Shown: piece after piece, positions 26,717 to 35,244 of the stretch
Layout of the letters: each line of letters starts with the position of its first letter
Numbering within the stretch: the stretch's first letter is position 1
NCBI GenBank assembly: GCA_965205535.1
Contig: CBDBHH010000005.1
Span: 1,736,001-1,800,000 of the forward strand
DNA length: 64,000 bases
Direction: 5' to 3'
Origin: UBA8079 sp965205535
Lineage (GTDB): Bacteria; Pseudomonadota; Alphaproteobacteria; UBA6615
The notes under the pieces: generated by a model
The model's database searches: none
The model's input: the letters and a program-made list of their open reading frames with translations, nothing else
What the model was told of the DNA's origin: nothing
Made by a program: the position numbers and the translations under genes

Positions 26717-27694
26717 TCAGACGTAGGGGTCATTGGTTGCGAGATAGTCTTGCACATAGCTGCGCACCCCATCCTCGAGGGACGTGAAGGGCTGATCGTA
26801 TCCGGCGTCACGCAGGCGGTCCATTCGCGCTTCCGTGAAGTACTGGTACTGGTTGCGAACCGTGTCGGGCATGTCGATATAGGTGATATCCCGCGCGTGG
26901 CCCATCGCATCGAAGATTGCGCCGACCATATCGTCGAATGACCGTGCCTGACCCGTGCCGAGATTGAAAATCCCGCTGACGCTCGGGGTGTCGCGCAACC
27001 ACAACATGACCGAAACCGTATCGCGGACATGAACGAAGTCCCGAAGCTGGCCGCCGTCGCCATAGTCGGGCTCGTGGGATTTGAACAGCCGCGCACCGCC
27101 GGTCTCGCGAATCTGTTGCCAGAATTGCGGCACAACACTCTGCTGGCCGCCCTTGTGATACTCGTTTGGCCCATAGACGTTAAAGAAGCGAAGCCCGGCC
27201 CATTGGGGCGGCGCATGACCGGCCGCTGCCATGCGCAGTGCGGCGCGATCGAACAAAAGTTTCGACCAGCCATAGGGGTTAAGCGGTCGTAGTCGTGCCA
27301 GGGTGTCGTCATCGTTGGCATCGTCGAAGCCGCGCTCGCCGCCGCCATAGGTGGCCGCGGAAGAGGCGTAGATGAACGGCACCCGGTTTGCCGCACACCA
27401 GTCCCACAGGCGCAGACTGAGCAGGTAGTTGTTGCGCATCACCCGGTCGACATTGCGTTCGACCGTCGAGGAAATTGCGCCCATGTGAAAGAGCATCTCT
27501 GGCGGTTCATCGAGGGCCGCGAGCCAGTCCAGCAGCGTTTCCGGCGCCGTCAATTCGAAGGGGCCACGCTTGGCGATATTGCGGGCCAACGCTTCCTCGT
27601 CGAAGTCGCAGACCACGGGCGTGTCACCGCGCTCGGCGAGCGCGGCCACAAGGTTTGAACCGATGAATCCGGCCCCGCCGGTCACGACATGCAT
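26717..27694 (-). CDS. hldD: ADP-L-glycero-D-manno-heptose 6-epimerase
   Basis: A 325-residue short-chain dehydrogenase/epimerase. It converts ADP-D-glycero-D-manno-heptose to the L-glycero form for the lipopolysaccharide inner core. The NAD(P) motif is TGGAGFIGSNL at the very N-terminus, and the active-site region reads YASSAATYGGGERGFDD with PYGWSKLLFD. It is the first gene of the minus-strand operon and diverges from ubiK across about 120 bases. Confidence 0.93.
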   Translation of the reverse strand: MHVVTGGAGFIGSNLVAALAERGDTPVVCDFDEEALARNIAKRGPFELTAPETLLDWLAALDEPPEMLFHMGAISSTVERNVDRVMRNNYLLSLRLWDWCAANRVPFIYASSAATYGGGERGFDDANDDDTLARLRPLNPYGWSKLLFDRAALRMAAAGHAPPQWAGLRFFNVYGPNEYHKGGQQSVVPQFWQQIRETGGARLFKSHEPDYGDGGQLRDFVHVRDTVSVMLWLRDTPSVSGIFNLGTGQARSFDDMVGAIFDAMGHARDITYIDMPDTVRNQYQYFTEARMDRLRDAGYDQPFTSLEDGVRSYVQDYLATNDPYV

Positions 27695-27816
27695 TGGCTA
27701 CTCCGATACATCATGCCGCTTTATAGGCTTTCGCAGATCGGTGCGGCAATGTGGCAGCCTTGTTCGCTTGTGGCGGAAGGGCGTAATGTCACCCCACCTG
27801 ATAAGGAGTGTCCGGC

Positions 27817-28131
27817 ATGCAAACCCGAAGCCGATTGTTGGATGAAGTCGCCCGACTGGCCAATGGCGCCGCCGGTGTCGCAAGCGGCATGCGTGAAGAA
27901 ATTGAGGCGCTTGTGCAGCAGCGCCTGGAACGCGCGTTGGCGGGGATGGAGCTCGTCCGCCGCGAGGAGTTCGAAGCCGTAGAGGCGGTGGCGATCAAGG
28001 CTCGCGAAGAACAGGAAACCCTGGAGAAGCGCGTGGCGGCACTGGAGAAGAAGCTCGCCGCGCGGTCGCGCAAATCCGCGTCGAAAACATCGACGAAACC
28101 GACGGGCAAGGCTGGCTCCACCAAGAGCTGA
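27817..28131 (+). CDS. UbiK-type accessory factor (BMFP domain)
   Basis: A 104-residue protein. The ATG at 27817 is chosen because AAGGAG lies at 27803-27808. An amphipathic N-terminus (RLLDEVARLANGAAGVA) is followed by a coiled coil (REEIEALVQQRLERALAGME to LEKRVAALEKKLAAR) and a lysine/serine/threonine-rich tail. It matches the BMFP/YqiC/UbiK family, trimeric proteins that help the ubiquinone biosynthesis complex and can promote membrane fusion in vitro. Confidence 0.82.
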   Translation: MQTRSRLLDEVARLANGAAGVASGMREEIEALVQQRLERALAGMELVRREEFEAVEAVAIKAREEQETLEKRVAALEKKLAARSRKSASKTSTKPTGKAGSTKS

Positions 28132-28335
28132 CGCACGCTTTCCGGTTAAAACCGCCGGTCATCAAAATTGCGGGGATGTCCACAGGCGCGGCAGTTGCGG
28201 CGCAGTTGGCGTTCGTGACAATCTACATCCAGTAGTGGTTATACGCTCTAGACCTACAATATTTCGTAGATATTACAAGATATTGGGGATCAGGGAGTTT
28301 GCACGCATAGCCCGCATTCTGGAGGCTTTTCCCAT

Positions 28336-28836
28336 ATGGGTAACCTGTCCCAAAGCGTCATAGATCAGACATTGCATCCTCTCGATTTGACCGAGGAGAT
28401 GATCGCGATGCGTGATTGGGCACAGGAGCGCACGCGGCGGGACGAGTTGCTGGCCGAAATTGCGGGGCGCTGGTGCGATTACCACGCGGTATTCAACTGG
28501 ATTGATGATATCGGAGCGCTGCAGCTGACTTGCGCCTTCGATATGCGCACGCCGCCGGAGAAGCGCCAGGCGGTGCATGAATTGCTGGCGGTGCTGAACG
28601 AACGGCTCGGGATCGGGCATTTCGATGTCGGGTCCCAGGACGGGCTGCCGGCATACCGCCATGCGCTGCTGCTGCGCGGCGGCGGGCTATCGGCCGAGCA
28701 GATCGAGGACATGGTCGATATCGCGGTACATGAGCTGGATCGGTTCTATCCCGCTTTCCAGTATGTGGTCTGGGGCAATCAGTCGGCGCAGGCGGCCATG
28801 AGTTCAATTATGTTCGATACAGTCGGCGAAGCCTGA
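28336..28836 (+). CDS. YbjN domain-containing protein
   Basis: A 166-residue protein with a YbjN fold resembling type III secretion chaperones. Family features include WCDYHAVFNWIDDIGALQLT, PEKRQAVHELLAVLNERLGI and the C-terminal DIAVHELDRFYPAFQYVVWG. YbjN proteins affect motility and stress phenotypes in enterobacteria; their mechanism is unknown. The upstream gap (28132-28335) holds an AT-rich stretch around 28240-28290 that may contain its promoter; nothing else was seen there. Confidence 0.85.
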   Translation: MGNLSQSVIDQTLHPLDLTEEMIAMRDWAQERTRRDELLAEIAGRWCDYHAVFNWIDDIGALQLTCAFDMRTPPEKRQAVHELLAVLNERLGIGHFDVGSQDGLPAYRHALLLRGGGLSAEQIEDMVDIAVHELDRFYPAFQYVVWGNQSAQAAMSSIMFDTVGEA

Positions 28837-28885
28837 ACCGGCCTGCCGTCGAGGGCCGCTGGACGAACATCTACGGACGAAGAAC

Positions 28886-29692
28886 ATGACAGAACCCCAA
28901 TCGATACTGCTCGTCGGCTGCGGCAAGATGGGCAGTGTGTTGATGGATGGCTGGATCGGACAAGGTACTGCGCCCGAAGCCATTTTCGTCGTCGATCCGA
29001 TGCAACCGCACCTGCCGGCGGGTGTCACGGGCGGCGCGTCGTTCGAGGATATCCCGGATAATTTTGAAGCGACGGTGGTTGTGCTGGCGGTGAAGCCGCA
29101 AGTCATGGATGCAGTGCTCGCGCCCTATCCCGCGCTTGTTCGGCCCGACACGGTCTTTCTGTCGATTGCCGCCGGTCGCACGATCGCCTCGTTCGAGGCG
29201 GTGCTGGGTACCGCGGCTCGAATTGTCCGTGCCATGCCGAACACGCCGGCGGCGGTGGGCCGGGGTATTACCGTCCTGACCGGCAACAGCCACGTTACCG
29301 CCACGCAACATGATGCCTGCGAAGCCCTCATGACGGCGGTCGGCAAGGTGGCGTGGGTGTCGGACGAAGGGTTGATCGATGCCGTGACCGGCGTGTCGGG
29401 GAGCGGCCCGGCATATGTGTTCCATCTGGTCGAAGCGATGGCCACCGCGGGGATAGCCGCGGGACTGGCGCCGGACCTGGCGATGCAACTCGCCCGCGAG
29501 ACGGTCGCCGGGAGCGGTGAGTTGCTGGCGCAAAGCGACGAGCCGGCTGCGACCCTGCGCGAGAATGTGACCAGCCCCGGGGGCACAACGGCGGCGGCCC
29601 TCGATATTCTTATGTCAGACGATGGCCTGACCGCGTTGATGACCCGGGCAATCCTGCGCGCAACAGAGCGTTCCCGCGAACTCGCGGGATAG
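28886..29692 (+). CDS. proC: Pyrroline-5-carboxylate reductase
   Basis: A 268-residue enzyme that reduces pyrroline-5-carboxylate to proline. The NAD(P) motif is ILLVGCGKMGSVLMDGW at the N-terminus; AMPNTPAAVGRG, the substrate-binding VSGSGPAYVFHLVEAM and the C-terminal VTSPGGTTAAALDIL complete the ProC signature. It lies about 50 bases after the ybjN gene on the same strand. Confidence 0.96.
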   Translation: MTEPQSILLVGCGKMGSVLMDGWIGQGTAPEAIFVVDPMQPHLPAGVTGGASFEDIPDNFEATVVVLAVKPQVMDAVLAPYPALVRPDTVFLSIAAGRTIASFEAVLGTAARIVRAMPNTPAAVGRGITVLTGNSHVTATQHDACEALMTAVGKVAWVSDEGLIDAVTGVSGSGPAYVFHLVEAMATAGIAAGLAPDLAMQLARETVAGSGELLAQSDEPAATLRENVTSPGGTTAAALDILMSDDGLTALMTRAILRATERSRELAG

Positions 29693-29749
29693 CGTTTCGC
29701 TTAACAGGGCGGCGCGTCTGGCCTAGATTTCGATCATACCGGAGCCCGT

Positions 29750-30358
29750 ATGACCGAAGACCACAGCGAAAATCTGGACAAGCTGATCGACGCCATGCTC
29801 GACCTGGTCGCGACCGACGGCTGGTCGGCGGTCACGCTCGATGCGGTTGCACAGAAGGCGGATGTGGCGTCGTCGGATGCGCGTGGGCTGTGCGCCGAGC
29901 GGGGGGAACTGCTCGATGCCTATGCCCGTCGCGTCGATTTGGCCGCCTGCGCGGATGCACAAGCGGGCGCTGACCCGGCAGCGCGGTATGACGAGCTGCT
30001 GGATATCCTGATGCGCCGGTTCGAGACGCTGCAGCGACACCGGGGGGCCGTTATGCGCCTGGTACGCGAGGTGCCGGCGGACCCGATGACGCTGTTGCGA
30101 CGCCTGCCACAAAGTCAGCGATCCTTTGCGTCGCTGGCCGCTGCCGCGGGCTATCCTGACAATTATCTTTCGGGCGTGGTTTTTGCGAAGGGCCTGTCGG
30201 CGGTCTGGCTGGCGACGCAACGCGACTGGTTGCGCGATGACACGCCCGACCTGTCGGTGACCATGGCCTCGCTCGATCGCAATCTCGGACGAGCGATTGA
30301 CCTGATGGGACCGGCGCTTTGTCTCACCGGGACACGCGCACAGGACGGCGCACAATGA
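29750..30358 (+). CDS. TetR-family transcriptional regulator
   Basis: A 202-residue all-helical regulator. The N-terminal helix-turn-helix covers IDAMLDLVATDGWSAVTLDA to about residue 50 (VAQKADVASSDARGL), with a divergent recognition helix; the C-terminal ligand domain carries HRGAVMRLVREVPADPM. Its stop overlaps the start of the csaA-like gene, so the two are co-translated. The ligand is unknown. Similarity to the COQ9 branch of the fold was considered, but the DNA-binding helices look intact. Confidence 0.75.
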   Translation: MTEDHSENLDKLIDAMLDLVATDGWSAVTLDAVAQKADVASSDARGLCAERGELLDAYARRVDLAACADAQAGADPAARYDELLDILMRRFETLQRHRGAVMRLVREVPADPMTLLRRLPQSQRSFASLAAAAGYPDNYLSGVVFAKGLSAVWLATQRDWLRDDTPDLSVTMASLDRNLGRAIDLMGPALCLTGTRAQDGAQ

Positions 30359-30693
30359 CCGAAATCACATTCGACGATTTTCAGAAGGTGGATGTCCGGG
30401 TTGGCACAATCGTCGATGCGCAACCCTTCCCGGAAGCCCGCCGCCCGGCGATCAAGTTATGGGTCGATCTTGGTGCGGAGATCGGTATCCGAAAGACCTC
30501 CGCACAACTGACCGTTCACTACGCGCCCGGGGAACTGGTCGGCCGTCAGGTCGCTGCGGTGGTGAACTTCCCGCCCAAACAGATCGGCAAGTTCATGTCG
30601 GAAATCCTGGTGCTGGGTTTTCCCGACGATGATGGGGCCGTGGTCCTCTTGAATGTCGATCAGCCGGTCGCCAATGGCGGGCGCCTGTTCTGA
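30355..30693 (+). CDS. CsaA-like tRNA-binding protein
   Basis: A 112-residue OB-fold protein of the CsaA/tRNA-binding type (FDDFQKVDVRVGTIVDAQPF, LTVHYAPGELVGRQVAAVVN, KQIGKFMSEILVLGF). CsaA has been described as a secretion-linked chaperone and binds RNA through the EMAP-II-like fold. The ATG at 30355 overlaps the TetR stop (ATGA), which fixes the start. Confidence 0.9.
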   Translation: MTEITFDDFQKVDVRVGTIVDAQPFPEARRPAIKLWVDLGAEIGIRKTSAQLTVHYAPGELVGRQVAAVVNFPPKQIGKFMSEILVLGFPDDDGAVVLLNVDQPVANGGRLF

Positions 30694-30714
30694 TGCCTTC
30701 GGCCCCTTGCGCGC

Positions 30715-32067
30715 TTAAATCGGAATCCTGATCAGGACCTGCAGGCCGCCTGCCGGTGATTCCCCGAGGCTGATTTCGCCGCCATGCCCATGGACGATAT
30801 CCTGGGCGATCGACAGTCCGAGACCGGTACCGCCGGTTTCCAGGTTGCGTGACTCGTCCAGCCGGAAGAATGGCCGGAACACGTCGTCGCGCATGTCTTC
30901 GGGGATACCGGGTCCATCGTCATCGACGGCGATTTCGAGAACGCTGCCGTTGCGGCGCAGGTGCATTTCGATCGTCTCAGCATGGCGTGCCGCATTGTCG
31001 GCGAGATTGGTGAGGCAGCGTCTTATGGCGGCCTGCGCCAGGGGGAGTTCGACCGGTTCCGCGACATGGGCGGTTATGTTCGCACCGTTTCGGCGTGCGT
31101 TGTGTGCGACCTCCTCGAGGAGCTTGCCAGCGTCGATGAGTTGTCGCTCTTCGGTGCCTTCGCCCCGGGCGAAATTCAGATAGCCCTCGATCATTCCTTC
31201 CATCGCGGCCACATCGGAATTGAGCTCGTCGATTTCCGTGTTCCGGTTCAGCATCGCGAGCTGCAGCTTCATCCGCGTGAGCGGCGTGCGCAGGTCGTGG
31301 CTGACCCCGGAAAGCATGTCCGTGCGTTGCTGAATTTGCCGTTCCAGCCGGTTGCGCATCGCCATGAAGGCGCTGGCCGCCTGGCGCACCTCGGTGGCAC
31401 CCGATGGTTTGAAATTGGGTGTATCCCGGCCCTTGCCGAAATTTTCCGCCGCTGTCGCCAGCCGCCGGATGGGGCTGACCTGATTGCGCATGAACAGGGT
31501 GGCCACCGCGAACAGAATCAGCGACGTCCCGATCATCCAAAAGATGAATATCTTGGTGGTCGAACTGATGAGCCGCTCTTCGTTCGCCGAGACTTTCAGC
31601 ACACCGGACGGCAGTTGGATGTCGATCAGAACCCGGTCACGCCGGCTGCCCGTGTCGATCACGAAAGGGCGTCGCACGATTTCCTGCAATGAACGTGACA
31701 GGGTGACCTCGAGATTTCCCGCGGGCTCGAACTGGGTGTTGGGCAGGATCGTTCCCTCTTCATACTCGAAAACGAGGTCCAGCGTGCGGCGCGCCAGTTC
31801 GAACAATTGGGGTCGATTGTTGGAGACCCGGTTTTCGCTGATCAGCTCCAGCACCATGGAGATATCGCCGGCGAGTGCCGTCGCGCGGTGTCGGCTGACA
31901 TTCGACCAGTGCCGGTCATAGAAAATGACGCCGCTCACGACCTGGAGCAGGACCAGGGGTGCGACGATGATCAGCAGGGAGCGGGCAAGCAGGCCGCGTG
32001 GCAGCATCTGCTTGACCGCCAACCGTAGGATGCGTGGCACGCGTGTGAGCGCTTCTAGTCGGGCCAT
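30715..32067 (-). CDS. EnvZ-like sensor histidine kinase
   Basis: A 450-residue membrane kinase. One helix near residues 27-45 and a second near 170-190 enclose a periplasmic sensor domain of about 125 residues, followed by HAMP, a HisKA domain with the phospho-acceptor in GVSHDLRTPLTRMK, and an HATPase domain with N box NLADNAARHA, G1 box DDGPGIPEDM, F box FRPFFRLD and G2 GTGLGLSIA. Its start overlaps the end of the response-regulator gene by 13 bases. The signal is unknown; the layout is that of osmotic/envelope sensors. Confidence 0.93.
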   Translation of the reverse strand: MARLEALTRVPRILRLAVKQMLPRGLLARSLLIIVAPLVLLQVVSGVIFYDRHWSNVSRHRATALAGDISMVLELISENRVSNNRPQLFELARRTLDLVFEYEEGTILPNTQFEPAGNLEVTLSRSLQEIVRRPFVIDTGSRRDRVLIDIQLPSGVLKVSANEERLISSTTKIFIFWMIGTSLILFAVATLFMRNQVSPIRRLATAAENFGKGRDTPNFKPSGATEVRQAASAFMAMRNRLERQIQQRTDMLSGVSHDLRTPLTRMKLQLAMLNRNTEIDELNSDVAAMEGMIEGYLNFARGEGTEERQLIDAGKLLEEVAHNARRNGANITAHVAEPVELPLAQAAIRRCLTNLADNAARHAETIEMHLRRNGSVLEIAVDDDGPGIPEDMRDDVFRPFFRLDESRNLETGGTGLGLSIAQDIVHGHGGEISLGESPAGGLQVLIRIPI

Positions 32068-32735
32068 AGGACATACCCTTGTCCCCGGATCGTCTGCAGA
32101 TAACGGGGGGTGCGTGGGTCAGGTTCTATCTTGCGGCGGAGCCGGGTGACCTGCACATCAACCGCACGGGCGCTCCCGGTAATACCGCTTTTCTCCTGGA
32201 GCGTATCACGATTGACCGGGGTACCGGGTGTCTCCGCAAGGACATCCAGCAGGCGTGCCTCGGCGCCGGTCAGCGGGACCATGCCGTCGGGACCGGTCAG
32301 GATCTGTCGTTGCATGTCATAGGTGTGGGATCCGAACTGGAACGCGCTGGTCTCGCGTATATCGGCCTGCGCGCGGCGCAGGATCGACCGGATGCGGGCC
32401 ACCAGTTCGCGTGGCTCGAACGGTTTGGTCAGATAATCGTCGGCCCCGCGCTCGAGGCCGTCGATCTTGTTTTCGGGCTCGGTCATCGCGGTGAGCAGAA
32501 GGATGGGGACCGGGTTGGTCTCGCGCAATCCGGATGTAAGGTCGAGGCCACTTTCGCCGGGCATCATCACATCGAGAACGAGGAGGTCGAACTGAAAGCT
32601 TTCCAGTTTTTCCCGCGCCTGGGCGGCGCTCTCCGCAACAGTCACGCGGAACCCGCTCTCGGAAAGGAACCTTTGCAGGAGGTCCCGGAGCCGGCGATCA
32701 TCGTCGACGACAAGAATATGCGGGCTTTCATCCAT
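32055..32735 (-). CDS. OmpR-family response regulator
   Basis: A 226-residue regulator. The receiver domain has acidic residues in VVDDDRRLRDLL, the phospho-acceptor Asp in LLVLDVMMPGESGLD, Thr in LLLTAM and Lys in DDYLTKPFEPREL. The C-terminal winged helix shows ARLLDVLAETPGTPVNRDTL and RAVDVQVTRLRRKIEPDP. It lies upstream of and overlaps its kinase gene, so both act as one two-component system. Confidence 0.95.
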   Translation of the reverse strand: MDESPHILVVDDDRRLRDLLQRFLSESGFRVTVAESAAQAREKLESFQFDLLVLDVMMPGESGLDLTSGLRETNPVPILLLTAMTEPENKIDGLERGADDYLTKPFEPRELVARIRSILRRAQADIRETSAFQFGSHTYDMQRQILTGPDGMVPLTGAEARLLDVLAETPGTPVNRDTLQEKSGITGSARAVDVQVTRLRRKIEPDPRTPRYLQTIRGQGYVLWPD

Positions 32736-32772
32736 CGCGTCGGGACTCTATCTCCGATCCGCGATTCCGTCT

Positions 32773-33270
32773 CTACGAACGGCGGATTGTTGTGGGGCGG
32801 ACCCGGGCCCGGTCCTCGGGGTTGATGATACTCGTCAACACCCGCCGGAACCCCTCGACGGCTTCGTCGCCCGCTTCGCGGTAGGCGCGCACGAAACGGT
32901 CCATCTGGGTCGATGTGAGGTCATGTTCCAGCGCCTTTCCCTTGTCGGACAGGGAAAGCTGTTTGCGCCGCCGATCGGCGGGGTTGGGGCGCTGGTTGAT
33001 GAACTCGTCCTCGATCAGTTTCCCGAGCACGCGCGACAGGCTCTGCTTGGTAATCCGCAGGATATCCAGGAGCTCGGTAACACTGATACCGGGGTTGCGA
33101 CCGACAAAGTAGATCACCCGGTGATGAGCCCGGCCGAGCGCATATTCTTCGAGGATCGCGTCAGGTTCGCCGGTGAAATCCCGGTAGGCATAGAACATCA
33201 GTTCAATGCCCTGGCGGAGGTCCTCTTCACGGAGAGGGGCGGTGTCGGGGCTCGATTTAAGGTCAACCAT
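32773..33270 (-). CDS. MarR-family transcriptional regulator
   Basis: A 165-residue winged-helix regulator. The DNA-binding part reads GISVTELLDILRITKQSLSR, then VLGKLIEDEFINQRPNPADR with the wing RRRKQLSLSDKG. It diverges from ilvE across about 100 bases. A perfect palindrome lies over its start codon, so autorepression is likely, and the same site could affect ilvE. Ligand unknown. Confidence 0.88.
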   Translation of the reverse strand: MVDLKSSPDTAPLREEDLRQGIELMFYAYRDFTGEPDAILEEYALGRAHHRVIYFVGRNPGISVTELLDILRITKQSLSRVLGKLIEDEFINQRPNPADRRRKQLSLSDKGKALEHDLTSTQMDRFVRAYREAGDEAVEGFRRVLTSIINPEDRARVRPTTIRRS

Positions 33271-33284
33271 GTTGACTTAATTAA
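33262..33284. promoter_or_regulatory. Candidate MarR operator in the marR-ilvE gap
   Basis: GTCAAC-CAT-GTTGAC (33262-33276) is a perfect six-base inverted repeat whose spacer is the marR start codon. It is followed at once by TTAATTAA (33277-33284). Nested symmetry of this kind over a regulator start suits a MarR dimer. Confidence 0.42.
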
Positions 33285-33371
33285 ATGGCAATGTTACCTG
33301 ACGCAACCTTTTGGGGTAACTTTTCGTCCCGGAGATTGCTTCCCGGGACCATATATTTCGAGGGCTGAGAG

Positions 33372-34271
33372 ATGCACGAAACTCCCTATGATGATCGCGA
33401 AGGGGTGATCTGGCTCAACGGTGACTTTGTCCCCTGGGCCGCCGCCAAGCTGCATGTTCTGAACCATGCGCTGCACTATGCGTCAGCGGTATTCGAGGGC
33501 ATGCGTGCCTACAATGGCGAGATTTTCGAGCTCACCGCCCACAATGAACGGCTTCACAACTCGGCCAAGGTCCTCGGTTTCGAGGTGCCCTATACCGTCG
33601 CGGAACTCGATGACGCATGTCGCGAGGCACTGAGCCGCGCCGGGCTGACTGATGCCTATCTTCGCCCGATCGCCTGGCGGGGGCCGGAACAGATGGGTGT
33701 GTCGGCGCAGAAATGCGAAATCCAGGTGTCGATCGCCGTCTGGGAGTGGCCGTCCTATTTCACGCCGGAAGCGCGGATGAAGGGGATCGAACTCGACTGG
33801 GCGATCTACAACCGGCCGGACCCGAAGACGGCACCGGTGAGTGCCAAGGCAGCCGGTCTCTACATGATCTGCACCCTGTCGAAGCACGCCGCGGAGGCGA
33901 AGGGGTATTCCGATGCCCTGATGCTCGACTGGCGCGGGCAGCTTGCCGAGACCACGGGTGCGAACATGTTCCTGGTCATCGACGGCAAGATTCACACACC
34001 CACGCCCGACTGTTTCCTCGACGGCATCACGCGGCGTTCGGTGATCGACCTGGCCAAAAAGCGCGGCTACGAAGTGGTCGAGCGGGCGATCATGCCCGAA
34101 GAGCTCAGCGACGCGACCGAGATGTTCGTCACCGGCACGGCGGCCGAAGTTACCCCGATCGCCAGAATCGCCGACGATCACACGTTTACGGTCGGCGACA
34201 TCACCAAGACGCTGATGCAGGATTACGACGCGCTGGTGAACGGCCGGGCAGAGGCTGCGGCGGCGGAGTAG
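33372..34271 (+). CDS. ilvE: Branched-chain amino acid aminotransferase
   Basis: A 299-residue fold-type IV PLP enzyme that interconverts leucine, isoleucine and valine with their 2-oxo acids. The family start VIWLNGDFVPWAAAKLHVLN, FEGMRAYNG, the PLP lysine in SAKAAGLYM (near residue 158), AETTGANMFLV and GTAAEVTPIA are all present. It is transcribed away from marR and converges on the molybdenum-cofactor operon, whose last gene ends about 18 bases from it. Confidence 0.95.
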   Translation: MHETPYDDREGVIWLNGDFVPWAAAKLHVLNHALHYASAVFEGMRAYNGEIFELTAHNERLHNSAKVLGFEVPYTVAELDDACREALSRAGLTDAYLRPIAWRGPEQMGVSAQKCEIQVSIAVWEWPSYFTPEARMKGIELDWAIYNRPDPKTAPVSAKAAGLYMICTLSKHAAEAKGYSDALMLDWRGQLAETTGANMFLVIDGKIHTPTPDCFLDGITRRSVIDLAKKRGYEVVERAIMPEELSDATEMFVTGTAAEVTPIARIADDHTFTVGDITKTLMQDYDALVNGRAEAAAAE

Positions 34272-34289
34272 CCAGCTTCCGGTTGGATA

Positions 34290-34502
34290 TCAGTCTTCGT
34301 TGGACGAGGCTTGCGCCTGTACCGACGGGCAATGCACGTCGCCATATGAACAGAACACGCAACAATCCCCGGGCTTGGCCTTGAGGGTGTCGCTGCACGA
34401 GCGACATTCGTAGAAGATTTGTCAGCTATCGACCGGCATGACCTCCAGGCGCGCATACCCGCACGCCGGGCAGGTGAGGGTCGAATCCGGGACTATCTTC
34501 AC
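34290..34502 (-). CDS. GDCCVxC-type selenoprotein with in-frame UGA (Sec) codon
   Basis: A 70-codon gene. Reading starts at the GTG (34502) that overlaps the moaE stop and runs through a TGA at codon 27 (34424-34422) to the stop at 34292-34290. Before the TGA is LTCPACGYARLEVMPVDS; after it come QIFYECRSC and KPGDCCVFCSYGDVHCP. This is the pattern of the GDCCVxC (seleno)protein family, in which most members have Cys where this gene has UGA. Two CxxC pairs and GDCCVFC suggest a thiol/selenol redox or metal-binding protein. A stem-loop with SECIS-like geometry begins 16 bases after the TGA. A conventional gene finder would report only a short frame ending at 34422. Whether Sec is inserted depends on SelB/SelC elsewhere. 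Confidence 0.88.
34388..34406 (-). promoter_or_regulatory. Candidate bacterial SECIS element
   Basis: On the coding strand TGTCGCT-CGTGC-AGCGACA forms a perfect seven-base-pair hairpin with a five-base loop. The loop begins 22 bases after the TGA, and its second base is G. This agrees with the usual bacterial SECIS model (short stem, G among the first two loop bases, loop some 16-37 bases after UGA). Confidence 0.75.
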
Positions 34503-34978
34503 TCGGATTTCCCTGGCGTTTCGTTCCAGCGCGCGGCGGCTGCGTCGTCGGTGGCACGGGTTTCCACCCACACGCCGCCGGCATCCGTGTCTTCCAGTTT
34601 CCAGAAAGGCGCGTCCGTTTTCAGCCAGTCCATCAGGAACTGGCAGGCGTCGAACGCGGCCTGGCGGTGGGCCGACGCGCAGACGACCAGCACGATCTGA
34701 TCCCCCGGCTCCAGTCGTCCGTAACGGTGGATGATCAGGCTTGCATCCAACGGCCAGCGGCGGTTTGCCTCGGCCTCGATCTCGGCCAGCTTTTTCTCGG
34801 TCATGCCCGGATAATGTTCGAGCGTCATGGCGCTGACCGCCTGGTCCGTGCCGTCGACCGGCGCCATGTCCCGCACCAGGCCGGTGAAGGTCGCCACGCC
34901 GCCGATTGTCGTTTTCCCGGCGGTCAGGGCCTTGATCTCCACGCCGATATCGAAGTCTTCTTCCTGCACTCGGATCAT
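34499..34978 (-). CDS. moaE: Molybdopterin synthase catalytic subunit
   Basis: A 159-residue MoaE. With MoaD it adds two sulfurs to precursor Z to form molybdopterin. Key segments are GGVATFTGLVRDM, MTLEHYPGMTEKKLAEIEAE, IIHRYGRLEPGDQIVLVV, AHRQAAFDACQFLMDWLKTD and APFWKLE, which includes the active-site lysines. Its stop overlaps the GTG start of the selenoprotein gene, and moaD lies 14 bases upstream. Confidence 0.95.
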   Translation of the reverse strand: MIRVQEEDFDIGVEIKALTAGKTTIGGVATFTGLVRDMAPVDGTDQAVSAMTLEHYPGMTEKKLAEIEAEANRRWPLDASLIIHRYGRLEPGDQIVLVVCASAHRQAAFDACQFLMDWLKTDAPFWKLEDTDAGGVWVETRATDDAAAARWNETPGKSE

Positions 34979-34992
34979 CGCGACACGCCCTT

Positions 34993-35244
34993 CTAGCCGC
35001 CGGTGACTGGCGGGAAGAACGCGATCTCGTCTGTGTCGGCGAGCGGATGGTCGAAGGCGACATAATCCTGGTTCACGGCCGCGCGAATAACGTCGCGTTT
35101 TTCGAACGCGGTGGCATACCCGTCACCCCGGGCGATCAGCCAGTCGATCAGCCCATCGACCGTTGCGACGTTTGCGGGCAGGTCAACGGTCTCGGCGGAC
35201 ACGCCGATCCGCTGTCGCATCCAGGCAAAATACAGAATCTTCAT
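34993..35244 (-). CDS. moaD: Molybdopterin synthase sulfur carrier subunit
   Basis: An 83-residue ubiquitin-like protein ending in the diagnostic Gly-Gly (FFPPVTGG). The C-terminal glycine is thiocarboxylated and delivers sulfur to precursor Z in complex with MoaE. The N-terminal MKILYFAWMRQRIG is typical. Its ATG overlaps the moeA stop (ATGA), so moeA, moaD and moaE are translationally linked. Confidence 0.95.
   Translation of the reverse strand: MKILYFAWMRQRIGVSAETVDLPANVATVDGLIDWLIARGDGYATAFEKRDVIRAAVNQDYVAFDHPLADTDEIAFFPPVTGG

Noticed and set aside
34422..35063. A 213-residue minus-strand protein ending at 34422
   Set aside because: Most of it is a shadow of moaE/moaD; only the last 26 codons are real, being the start of the selenoprotein before its UGA.
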